This document shows positions 55,372-63,920 of a stretch of DNA of 64,000 nucleotides, piece by piece; positions within the stretch are counted from its first letter, which is position 1; each line of letters starts with the position of its first letter. Below the pieces are notes generated by a model. The model did not search any database. It was not told the DNA's origin and saw nothing but the letters and a program-made list of their open reading frames with translations. This stretch comes from Clostridium arbusti SL206 (GTDB lineage: Bacteria > Bacillota > Clostridia > Clostridiales > Clostridiaceae), in NCBI RefSeq assembly GCF_000246895.1, contig NZ_BAEV01000002.1, positions 40,648 through 104,647 of the forward strand. The letters run 5' to 3'. Made by a program: the position numbers and the translations under genes.

Positions 55372-57447
55372 TTATTGTATCCTTCTTTCAAATACTTCTA
55401 TAATCTTTGCTACATCTTTACTGTTTTCTGCTTTATTTAGAGCTTCTTTAAATTCGTAAATCTGAAGCAAATTAACTAAGTTAAATAATGCTTTTAAATG
55501 CTTTTCATTATCTACAGCATTTATAACACATAAATATTTAATAGGGTCATAAATTCCAGCATTAAACACCACAGGATTTTTCAATCTAATTAAATTAAAA
55601 CCTAATCTCCTACTCCCTTCATCAATAACTGAATGAGGGATTGCAAATCCTTCTGAAATTACAAAATATGGACCATTTTGTTCAACATTTTTAATCATGG
55701 ATTTTATATAATTATTATTTATATATCCTTTTTCTAATAAATTCTCTGAAGCCTTCTCTATTGCCTGCTGCCATGTATCTGCTTCCACATCTACCTGGAT
55801 AAACTCTTCTGTTAATAAATTTGAAAGACTCAAAACTACCTTATTCTTTTTTGCAAAATAATTATTCAAGCTTTCTTTAAATACATCAAGTAACTCATCA
55901 TCATTTTTTACTATAGGCTTTATCTTACTAATAATATCTGAATATTCATTTTTATCAAATTTCACAGAGTTAATACAGCCATAATCATCAATCATTTTTC
56001 TCATTCTGAGAAAATCGCTGTCAGTAAATTGAGGAGAAATCTTAATATATGGAACATCAACATCCTCTAAGTCAACAGTAGAAATAATAAAGTTTACTTC
56101 ACTGCTTAGTAAATCTCCTAATCTGTGCTTAGGTATAACATTTATTATATTGAAATCAAACCTTTTAAGTAATTTTGATTTCAATAGCTGACTTGTTCCG
56201 ATACCACTATTACATATTAAAATTACATTACACATAGTTGTTTGTATCTTCATCTTTTCAAGGGAAGCACATATATATACAACGATATATGAAATTTCTT
56301 CATCAGTAATTATTCTATCTACATATTGTTCTATAATTTCTATGTTTTCAGTAACACCTTTTTTAATATCATCATATTTTTCTAGAATAACATTAATCTC
56401 ATCATATTCAGCGGAATTAATAAATCCGTCATTAAATATCCTTTCTAAATGATTAGATAAACTTTGAAAAAGTTCGTAGTCTCTATATAATGGACGATTT
56501 AAAGACTTAGATACATTCATGATAAATAATCTGGTTATAGTTTGTATCTTCACTATTTCCTTACTACCATCAATACAGTTGTTTTTTTTCAAATATGTTA
56601 AATTTACAGAAAAATTTTTCAGATATTCCAATTCATTTTCATTGTATACAAGGTTAAAATGCTGACAAACAAGTTTAAATAACCTCTCAATTAATTTTTT
56701 ATTAGCATCTATACTCTTTTGCTCATAGTTTTTAAGATGTTTACCTGATTTCATTCTAAAAATTGCCATTCCAAAATAGTTTACTAGCATATTAAACGAG
56801 CATTCTGTTAAATGCAATTCTGAATAGCCTTCAACTTCGGATGTCAAGTTTTGCAGAATTATATTTTTTTCTCTAGCATTAGCTTTTGTTTCTTCGCCAT
56901 TTAAATTTTCTGTTCCTTCTTGATGGGAAAACAAACTGTATAAATATCCATACTTCAGCAAAATACTTACAAATAAATTTCTTACATTTATTTCAGGACC
57001 ATTAATACAAATCCCCATGTTTAATTGTGTATTTGTTGAAAGACCAAAATCATTTAAATAATCATTTAGATATTTTAAATCACCTATGACTGTTGAACGA
57101 GATACATACATAAATTCAGCTATATTTGATAAAGTGACGTGTTCAGAAGTAAATATAAGTAAAAGAGCTTCTATAACTAACCGTTCCTCTTTTGATAATT
57201 TATAATCATAAAAACTAAGTGTATTAAGTATCTCATATATAGCTTTATTGGTTTTTTTTATAGAGAACTTGTTATCCACTATTTCAAATGAAGCAATCTC
57301 TTTAGACTCAAAATATTCATTGATTTCATGGATATCTGCCTGTACTGTTTTTATGCTAACACTTAAGAGTTGTGCTAGTCCCTTAATATCAAACTTATTT
57401 GGTCTTTTATATATGATTCTTATAATTTCACAAGTTCTTTTGTACAT
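55372..57447 (-). CDS. PRD-containing PTS-responsive transcriptional regulator
   Basis: 691 residues, BglG/MtlR/LicR type. Two N-terminal helix-turn-helix domains (FDIKGLAQLLSVSIKTVQAD, VTLSNIAEFMYVSRSTVIGD), two PRD domains (about 190-400), a Gat-type EIIB-like domain with Cys in VILICNSGIGTSQLLKS (about 415) and an EIIA domain with His in FAIPHSVID (about 600). Phosphorylation by the PTS sets its activity, so the operon is induced by its substrate. ATG 57447 follows AGGTG; the GTG at 57456 overlaps that site. First gene of the operon it controls. Confidence 0.9.
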   Translation of the reverse strand: MYKRTCEIIRIIYKRPNKFDIKGLAQLLSVSIKTVQADIHEINEYFESKEIASFEIVDNKFSIKKTNKAIYEILNTLSFYDYKLSKEERLVIEALLLIFTSEHVTLSNIAEFMYVSRSTVIGDLKYLNDYLNDFGLSTNTQLNMGICINGPEINVRNLFVSILLKYGYLYSLFSHQEGTENLNGEETKANAREKNIILQNLTSEVEGYSELHLTECSFNMLVNYFGMAIFRMKSGKHLKNYEQKSIDANKKLIERLFKLVCQHFNLVYNENELEYLKNFSVNLTYLKKNNCIDGSKEIVKIQTITRLFIMNVSKSLNRPLYRDYELFQSLSNHLERIFNDGFINSAEYDEINVILEKYDDIKKGVTENIEIIEQYVDRIITDEEISYIVVYICASLEKMKIQTTMCNVILICNSGIGTSQLLKSKLLKRFDFNIINVIPKHRLGDLLSSEVNFIISTVDLEDVDVPYIKISPQFTDSDFLRMRKMIDDYGCINSVKFDKNEYSDIISKIKPIVKNDDELLDVFKESLNNYFAKKNKVVLSLSNLLTEEFIQVDVEADTWQQAIEKASENLLEKGYINNNYIKSMIKNVEQNGPYFVISEGFAIPHSVIDEGSRRLGFNLIRLKNPVVFNAGIYDPIKYLCVINAVDNEKHLKALFNLVNLLQIYEFKEALNKAENSKDVAKIIEVFERRIQ

Positions 57448-57535
57448 ATCTAACACCTACTTGTTATTACTTATATCTGATAATATTATATTGTCAGTAT
57501 TTTTCCAATATTAGTATTTTTCTAAATTCGAAAAA

Positions 57536-57550
57536 TTAAAACGTTTCCAT
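57536..57550 (-). promoter_or_regulatory. cre-like catabolite control site
   Basis: ATGGAAACGTTTTAA differs at one conserved position from the CcpA consensus WTGNAANCGNWNNCW. It lies about 90 bases before the regulator start. Confidence 0.55.
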
Positions 57551-58002
57551 GAATAAGAGACAATTTGTTCTAATTTTTATTATAATTTAGTACTATTCAA
57601 GTCAAGCATGAATAATATGCTCCGTTAGAGCACTTGATACGTTAAAAGTGAGCCACCCTCACGCTCAATGCTGTCAATTTAGTATTCCATAAATTACAAA
57701 TAACGTTTGTGATTAGTTTTATACCTCACTCTAATAACAGAATCTTTACGTGAAGAATGCCTTCCTATCCTTATTGGAATAGCATTTTGAGAGGTCTGTT
57801 CCATTATTTTCTTAAACATCTTATTACTACACATGACCCTTCAATTGGTATATCAATATATAAATTTACTAAAACAGTATATAATGGTATAATATTACTA
57901 AACTACACTTTGTCTCAGTAAAAAATGTTAAATTCCATATTAGGTTAGTTAAGCTAATGAATAGAATTATAGTAATAAAAATTTAAATAGAAGGTGTTTA
58001 TT
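57551..58002. other. Intergenic region with a short unknown frame
   Basis: On the minus strand 57834-57694 is a 46-codon frame (MCSNKMFKKIMEQ... RIGRHSSRKDSVIRVRYKTN) with a poorly placed ribosome binding site; it could be the tail of a lost gene. GTGAGCCACCCTCACGCTCA and TGTCAATTTAGTATTCC (57646-57687) recall an IS21-type end, but this is only an impression. Confidence 0.35.
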
Positions 58003-58194
58003 ATGGGTGAGAGCAAAGAACGGATTGAATACCTTATTTCAGCACTTAAAACTATGCAGGCAATGGCAGGGTTATATGTCACTGATGATGAAGAAGAACT
58101 TTTAAGGCAATATTTGAAAGGCAATTTATCTGAAGAAGAATTAGATGAAATAATAAAAAAGCAATTAAATAATACAAAAAATAATAATGATTAA
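58003..58194 (+). CDS. VbhA-like antitoxin domain protein
   Basis: 63 residues, MGESKERIEYLISALKTMQA then MAGLYVTDDEEELLRQYLKG NLSEEELDEI. The second half fits the VbhA antitoxin pattern (small helical inhibitors of Fic toxins). AGAAGGTG precedes the ATG at 58003; an ATG nine bases earlier is less well placed. No Fic gene is adjacent, so it is an orphan or has another role. Its stop overlaps the stop of the convergent satD by four bases. Confidence 0.65.
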   Translation: MGESKERIEYLISALKTMQAMAGLYVTDDEEELLRQYLKGNLSEEELDEIIKKQLNNTKNNND

Positions 58195-58856
58195 ATTTGA
58201 AAATGACTATTTCGCTGGTTTTCTAATGCTACTTTGCACTTGGTGATACTTATGCTGGTATTAGGCCTAAATGGTTGTTTAATATTTAGCCTTTTAGCAA
58301 CATTAGTTTGACTATCCTTATGTTCCAACATGTCCCATATTATCTCTCGTTGTCTGTCACTCCAATCTTCTTTTATAACACTAATTAATGACAATATTGT
58401 ATTAATCATTAATGTAGTTGACTGATTGTCACCATCGACTTCTATTCTGATATCGGCTGGGTTAGTTTGCTTTCTTTTCTCATTTTGTTTTAAATATTCT
58501 ATTGCAGCCCTCGCCTTATAATATCCTGGACCATCAGCTCCTAATGGCATCTCCTTATTAATATGTGTGGTTATATCACTAACACCTATACCAAATCTTA
58601 TTTTTACAGGATACATTTTCCTTTCAATCTCTGAAATAATATTCATTACATTGGCTCCACTGTATAATAATCCCTGAAATTCATCTCCTAAGGTTATCAT
58701 AAATTTTGATGAAATATCATTTACATAAGACTCATTAATCTCATTTAAAACTTTTCTCAATTTTTCTTGTACATAATACCTATCTACTATTTTTTTTGAT
58801 TCCTTTATATCCCCTATTATAGCTATATATGGAGTGGTAAAAAAGAAAAAGAACAT
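58191..58856 (-). CDS. SatD-family protein
   Basis: 221 residues. TPYIAIIGDIKESKKIVDRY and SKFMITLGDEFQGLL are the hallmark of SatD, found beside secretion genes in streptococci, function uncertain. The C-terminus resembles a sigma-like helix-turn-helix (QREIIWDMLEHKDSQTNVAK RLNI). ATG 58856 lies nine bases after GGAGG. The run of Phe at the start (MFFFFFTTPY) is unusual. No SatE-type partner nearby. Confidence 0.82.
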   Translation of the reverse strand: MFFFFFTTPYIAIIGDIKESKKIVDRYYVQEKLRKVLNEINESYVNDISSKFMITLGDEFQGLLYSGANVMNIISEIERKMYPVKIRFGIGVSDITTHINKEMPLGADGPGYYKARAAIEYLKQNEKRKQTNPADIRIEVDGDNQSTTLMINTILSLISVIKEDWSDRQREIIWDMLEHKDSQTNVAKRLNIKQPFRPNTSISITKCKVALENQRNSHFQI

Positions 58857-59041
58857 ATTTAACACCTCCAATTCTTCATTACTTTTATTATATAGCCCCT
58901 AAAACGAATAATGTTTGATTATAGCTATATAGATATATAATTTAACATTATTTAATGTTCTATATTTGCATAATATCACAAATTATTGTATCATTATATA
59001 TTCCAAAACATGATGTTCTTATAAACAGAGTTCTTTAGGGT

Positions 59042-59084
59042 AAATCGTTATCCAGGGACGTATCAGCCGTTATCTCCCACTTTG
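59042..59084. repeat. 43-bp dispersed repeat, copy 2
   Basis: AAATCGTTATCCAGGGACGT then ATCAGCCGTTATCTCCCACT TTG, three mismatches to 28960-29002. It lies just before the truncation point of the gatB fragment. The rest of 58857-59140 is AT-rich without a gene. Confidence 0.65.
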
Positions 59085-59140
59085 GTCGCTTTCACAGAGT
59101 GCGATGGAAGTATTACGGATGGTAGTCATCGGATAAAAAT

Positions 59141-59929
59141 ATGAATTCTTTTAAAGCATTAGAAAAAGCTATAAATTTTGAAGTTAATAGACAAATAACT
59201 GCAATAGAAGCAGGAAAAAAGCTTTCTCAAGATACAAGAAGATGGGATGATGCAAGTAATGTTACTGTAGTCATGAGAAGTAAAAAATGTGCAAATGACT
59301 ATAGATATTTTCCAGATGGAGACCTTGTTACATTAAATATAGATGATAAGTGGATTGAAGAAATAAGAGAAACTATACCTGAACTTCCATATGAAAAGGA
59401 ACAAAGATTTGTAGAACAATTTAAGATTCCTAAGTATGATGCAGGAGTATTAACTCTTACAATGTCAATGGCAGATTTCTTTGAAAAAACAGCAGAAATT
59501 AGTGGTGATGCTAAGTCTGCATCAAATTGGCTAATGGGAGATATTTCAAAGATAATGAAAGAAAATGCTGTTTGGGTTGAAGATTTAAAATTTACCCCAG
59601 AACAATTAGCGGAACTTATAAGTCTTATTAATGCTGGTACAATTTCAAATGCTATTGCTAAAAAAGTCATAGTAGATATGTTTAACACAGGTAAATCACC
59701 TAAAACAATAGTAAATGAAAAAGGGTTAATACAAAATAGTGATACGGATGCTATACTACAGGTCGTTAAGAAAGTATTAGATAGTAATGCTAAATCTATT
59801 GAAGATTATAAAAACGGTAAAACTAAAGTACTTGGTTTCCTTGTAGGTATGGTAATGAAAGAAACAAAAGGAAAAGCTAATCCTCAAATTGTAAATAAAC
59901 TAATAAATGAAGAAATAAAAAAATATTAA
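59141..59929 (+). pseudogene. gatB: 3' part of Asp/Glu-tRNA amidotransferase subunit B
   Basis: 262 residues matching the C-terminal 55% of GatB: NSFKALEKAINFEVNRQITA IEAGKKL (family: KNxNSFKAL), RYFPDGDL, then the helical domain and the YqeY-like tail (NAIAKKVIVDMFNTGKSP, VGMVMKETKGKANPQIVNKL). The N-terminal catalytic half is absent, and the ATG at 59141 is internal in the family. Homology stops upstream within KNM. A full gatB must exist elsewhere. This is a truncated duplicate, or the displaced 3' end after an insertion. Well-preserved reading frame, so the event is recent or the piece is still expressed. Confidence 0.85.
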
Positions 59930-60347
59930 AGGTTTTCCGGACTATCCTGAAAACTATTTATAGCAACTATAAGAAAGAATATAGTAAATAAACATGCTGC
60001 TTCTGTCAACTAGAAGTTTAGCATTAGCAAGATCAATTACGAGTTGAAGACGTGTAAATGGATTCTTTATAAAATATAAATAATAATAAAAATGTAATAC
60101 AAAGTTTTTGTGATGAAATTTTGCTCATAAAACTTTTGTATTACATTTTATATTTTTATAGTGGTATTACCATGTATAATCTAATTAGATAGTAAATTTT
60201 AGAAAATTTCGATTTCGCATTGTGAAAAATACATAGTAATTATTTATTAACAAAAATGAGAGCACGGTGAACCCCGTATATTTTAAGGGGTTAGTATGTT
60301 TTCTATTTATAAGTAAAAGTAAAATTTGGCGCATGAAATAAATTACC
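59930..60347. other. Non-coding region downstream of the RT, part 1
   Basis: No gene. A strong stem with arms around AATGTAATACAAAGTTTT (60091-60108) and AAACTTTTGTATTACATT (60130-60147) probably terminates transcription. 60270-60292 holds AACCCC...GGGGTT. GGACTATCCTGAAAA at 59938 also occurs at 25426, perhaps remnants of the same element. Confidence 0.5.
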
Positions 60348-60485
60348 AATAGTTAGATAAATCTTTGAAACGACACAGACAATATGATTTCTCTTGAACC
60401 CACAACCAATGGTTTTGTTTAAAGTCATATAATAACTTTCTATAATTTGCTGTAACTGTTGGTATTACTAGATTTATCAACTATT
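60348..60485. ncRNA. Candidate structured RNA downstream of the RT gene
   Basis: Three nested stems: outer ATAGTTAGATAAATC (60349-60363) with GATTTATCAACTAT (60471-60484), one bulge; middle ATATGATTT (60382-60390) with AAAGTCATAT (60421-60430); apical ACAACC/GGTTTTGT (60402-60418). It lies 290 bases past the RT stop codon in a 780-bp gene-free stretch. Strand and transcription are unknown; pairing is seen, an RNA is inference. Confidence 0.35.
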
Positions 60486-60770
60486 ATCTTCTGCCAAAAA
60501 CTAAAGGTTTCTTAAACTTATGTGGGGAAATTTAATAAATATTTGAAGACAACTTACAACACTATTTGCTTATATTTTTTCATTATCATTGATTAAATTT
60601 GTATATACGCCTCTTTATCTTGTTGATGTTATGTCTTATTTTGTTCAACATCATTTTTGCTTAAAGTATTATCAAATAAACTTATCTGAGCATGGGCAAT
60701 ATATTGACACCATAATTCAAACTATAATATGTTTCACGTTGTATTCTTTAGCACCATTCAATACCTTATT

Positions 60771-62852
60771 TTACCATTTTGTTATAATTTCTTTGTAACC
60801 TTCGTATAGAATCTTTCTAACTTTATAAATATATTTATATTCTATAGGTTTAGTATACTTCTTAGTACTCTTTATTATAGGATGAGATAAATCACATTCT
60901 AACCTTTTATTATGAATTTCCTTACATAATAAAAATAAATTAGGGTATTGTTTTTCTAACCTTGTTCCTTTATTATTTGTAATACTACCAATTTTTCCCA
61001 ATGTATATGATCCTAATGTGCTATCATGTAAATATAATTTATTTAATAAAAAATCATTAAATGCATCTATGATGTTTACAAATGCTGACATATCATTTTG
61101 GACATATGCATAAGCCCTCACCATCTTATTTTCTGCTATATCATGTTGTTTATCAAAAATTCTTTTCCAATCAATACTGGGTAATTTTTTATTACAAATA
61201 AAATTTAATAAATCTCCTATCAAGCTTGGCCTAGTTGCAGACCTGCTAATTATACCAATAAATTTTAATGCCTTTTGTACTATATAATTAATATCATTAT
61301 ATGGTGGATTAATATTGCAGTTGTTTTTTATGATTTCATGTAAGGCTGATAAAGAAATATCAACACATTTATCTTTAAGAAGAATTTTATTAAGTTCAAT
61401 ATATGATGGTTCTCCAATTAGCTCTATATCAATAAATTTAATAATTGTTTTCTTAACCCACCAATCCTTTTCTTCATTTAATATTTGTTTGATTTCTTTA
61501 TACTTTATTAAACTATTTTGAAGTAAATATGAAATTATTACCTTTCTATAAGCTGGATTTAATTGCTTTTTATTTCTTTGTCTCCATCTTTTCTTTATAA
61601 ATTTTGTTAATTTTTGTTTATTTTGTTCCGATAAATTATTATTTATTGCATCAATTAAACTTGCATTTATAATTTGATAAATTTCTGGTTTTTCAAATTC
61701 TCCTATTAGACGTTCTATAATTTTATTTGATATTTTAATATCATAGCTTCTAAAATAATCCGATATTGATTCAAATAATTGTGGATTATTTTCTAATACA
61801 TCTAATAATCTATTTGATAATTTAGAATTTGGTTTAACATTATATAAGTACATCTTAAATTTAGTTAAATCAGTTACTTTATTATTTTTACATACTTTTA
61901 TTAGATTTTTTTCAATTAGTTTATAATCACTACTAATTTTCAATTTTAATATTTCTTCATCCAATGAACTAATATTTTTAATTTCATCTGCGATTTCCCC
62001 AATTTTATGCAACTCAATTTTTGATGATTGTGGAAATAGTCCTACTTGTTTACAGTTATAATCTAATCTGGCTAACATACGTTTTAAAGATAATTCATCT
62101 CTAGCTAAAAGTTTAATATCATCAACATATCTAAAATATTTTACCTCATTACTTTTATTCAACTTTTCATAGCTTTCATCAAAATATGATAATATTACTT
62201 CTGACAGTATACCTGAAGACATAGGTCCTTGAGGTATACCATGGCTTTTATATATATTACGATTAGTAGACCATATACTTAATATACTTAATAACTTATC
62301 TATAAATTCCTTATCCAAACCATACTTTTTTAATAGTATACTTAAAACCTTATGGTCTATACTGTCATAACAAGCAGTAAGATCAAAAGAGGCAATGTAC
62401 TGGTACCCATTTTTATAAATTCTTTTTAATGATTTATTAAAATTTGCATATCCAAAATTCCACTTTCTATAAAAAAATACACTTCGTTTACCCGCATATA
62501 AATTACCAAATATAGTCTTATTATATCTATGCTTCGTTTTTTGTGAATAATATTCTGCAATAACATTTATAAATGCTTGAAAAACAATTTGATCTTCAAC
62601 TGTAAGCAATGTATATGGTCTTGTAATACAAATTGACTTTGGTAGCAATACTTTTGATGGTATATTAGGAGTATATATATTTTTTTTTAGTCTATCATGT
62701 AAGTCATTAATATTTTCTTCAAATGAGATTGCATATGCAGTATATGAATCTCTAAAATAATTTTTATATTTAGCTGATGGATTTGAATTAATCCACCTCC
62801 ATGCCCTAACTAAATTCTCTTTAGAATATACTTTTTTATAATCATCTGACAA
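60771..62852 (-). CDS. Reverse transcriptase of the UG/DRT (defence-associated) type
   Basis: 693 residues. N-terminal region VRAWRWINSNPSAKYKNYFR (15-34), RPYTLLTVEDQIVFQAFINV (78-97), catalytic Asp in ASFDLTACYDSIDH (154-167), GIPQGPMSSG (205-214) and the active site FRYVDDIKLL (240-249). From about 330 to the end is a long helical, Lys/Asn-rich extension without a maturase X domain, HNH, nitrilase or primase motif. YVDD rather than YADD, and no intron or msr/msd nearby, argue against group II intron and retron. It resembles unknown-group bacterial RTs, several of which are anti-phage. TTG start at 62852, inside the preceding 62-codon ORF; GGTGA lies upstream. Function is inference. Confidence 0.85.
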   Translation of the reverse strand: MSDDYKKVYSKENLVRAWRWINSNPSAKYKNYFRDSYTAYAISFEENINDLHDRLKKNIYTPNIPSKVLLPKSICITRPYTLLTVEDQIVFQAFINVIAEYYSQKTKHRYNKTIFGNLYAGKRSVFFYRKWNFGYANFNKSLKRIYKNGYQYIASFDLTACYDSIDHKVLSILLKKYGLDKEFIDKLLSILSIWSTNRNIYKSHGIPQGPMSSGILSEVILSYFDESYEKLNKSNEVKYFRYVDDIKLLARDELSLKRMLARLDYNCKQVGLFPQSSKIELHKIGEIADEIKNISSLDEEILKLKISSDYKLIEKNLIKVCKNNKVTDLTKFKMYLYNVKPNSKLSNRLLDVLENNPQLFESISDYFRSYDIKISNKIIERLIGEFEKPEIYQIINASLIDAINNNLSEQNKQKLTKFIKKRWRQRNKKQLNPAYRKVIISYLLQNSLIKYKEIKQILNEEKDWWVKKTIIKFIDIELIGEPSYIELNKILLKDKCVDISLSALHEIIKNNCNINPPYNDINYIVQKALKFIGIISRSATRPSLIGDLLNFICNKKLPSIDWKRIFDKQHDIAENKMVRAYAYVQNDMSAFVNIIDAFNDFLLNKLYLHDSTLGSYTLGKIGSITNNKGTRLEKQYPNLFLLCKEIHNKRLECDLSHPIIKSTKKYTKPIEYKYIYKVRKILYEGYKEIITKW

Positions 62853-62998
62853 ATTTGTTCACCAACCAATTCTTTTGTACTTACAAAAACTACTTTTTGT
62901 CTATCTACAAATTTAACGTGTATATTTTCAATGTTAATTATAAAAGTCACATTATTTATCTTATCTCTTTTTATGCTTGTGATTTTACAAAATGTCAT
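62810..62998 (-). CDS. Small ORF overlapping the RT start, 62 residues
   Basis: MTFCKITSIKRDKINNVTFI INIENIHVKFVDRQKVVFVS, then a helix TKELVGEQICQMIIKKYILK. Alternating hydrophobic pattern suggests a small beta-sheet plus a helix. It overlaps the RT by 43 bases in another frame, consistent with translational coupling. The ribosome binding site is weak (GAAAG two bases from the ATG), so it could be fortuitous. No family recognised. Confidence 0.45.
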   Translation of the reverse strand: MTFCKITSIKRDKINNVTFIINIENIHVKFVDRQKVVFVSTKELVGEQICQMIIKKYILKRI

Positions 62999-63052
62999 CT
63001 TTCATTAATTCTATTATAGATTTTTAAATTTCTGCATATTATTCTATACTTA

Positions 63053-63892
63053 TTACAATTCATATATTTGTTTTTTTTCATCTTCCTTTGGTAATATAAA
63101 TATCTTTTTTAAATCATAATTTGTACGACTTTTTACTTCTGCTTGTAGTCCAGTTAATTTGCCTGAATTATTAAATTCAGCAATAACTCTTTTGCCCCAT
63201 TTAAAATTATAAATTTCTCCATGTCCATTAGGTATTGAGTATATCGACTTAGCTATAACTTCTTCTTCTGGTATTACAAGCTCAAATTCAGATAATTTAT
63301 ATGGAAATTTACTAGATTTAATTTTCATATCAAAATCTACATCAAAGTATGAAATTCTGCCATTTAAGTCTTTTGATTCTATATAATATCCAGTTTCATC
63401 TATCATTACTTTATGTTCTGAACCATTTTGAAATTTTTTGTGATACAGAGTTCCCTTCTTTACTGGTATTTGCTTACCATTTTCATATTTTATTGTAAAA
63501 TTTGAATTAATATAATTCTTTATTTTTTGTTTGTTATCTTTACTAACAATATCATATATTTCATCTATCTTTTTTAATCTATCTTTTTCAGATAATATTT
63601 TATTGAATTTAAAGTTTTTTCTCATCTCATCACTTAAACATTCTACAAAGTATTCAACAGCCTCATCATCTGCATTTATATTCTCAAATCCAATTCTATT
63701 AATTTTATTTTTTAGTGGCTCTAATTCAGAATAAAAAATACTATTTATAATAATATTATAATTTTCTTGACGTGCTAAAAAACTTTCAGTTGCTATTCCA
63801 TATTTGTTCCCATAATGTTGAAAAAACTTTTCTATTGCATTATCTATACAGTTGTAAATATCATTAGTTAATTCACTATTATCTTCTTTCAA
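63053..63892 (-). CDS. Unknown protein upstream of the RT, 279 residues
   Basis: Not recognised. The N-terminal ~130 residues are helical and charged; the middle and C-terminal part is beta-rich (GKQIPVKKGTLYHKKFQNGS, DETGYYIESKDLNGRISYFD, PNGHGEIYNFKWGKRVIAEF). The apparent TTG start at 63892 has no ribosome binding site. Upstream, in the same frame, MSLGINGAYDLIKKLL precedes a TAG, so the true N-terminus may be longer and the gene damaged. It lies 55 bases before the 62-codon ORF and the RT, probably one operon. A role with the RT is inference. Confidence 0.55.
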   Translation of the reverse strand: MKEDNSELTNDIYNCIDNAIEKFFQHYGNKYGIATESFLARQENYNIIINSIFYSELEPLKNKINRIGFENINADDEAVEYFVECLSDEMRKNFKFNKILSEKDRLKKIDEIYDIVSKDNKQKIKNYINSNFTIKYENGKQIPVKKGTLYHKKFQNGSEHKVMIDETGYYIESKDLNGRISYFDVDFDMKIKSSKFPYKLSEFELVIPEEEVIAKSIYSIPNGHGEIYNFKWGKRVIAEFNNSGKLTGLQAEVKSRTNYDLKKIFILPKEDEKKQIYEL

Positions 63893-63920
63893 TAATATCT
63901 ATAACAGCTTTTTAATTAAG

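Noticed and set aside
57646-57687. IS21-family end
   Set aside because: Only a short resemblance from memory, no istA/istB and no second end found; left as an impression.
60771-62852. Retron or group II intron reading of the RT
   Set aside because: No msr/msd-like repeat pair upstream, no maturase X or HNH domain, YVDD rather than YADD, and no domain V-like hairpin seen downstream.
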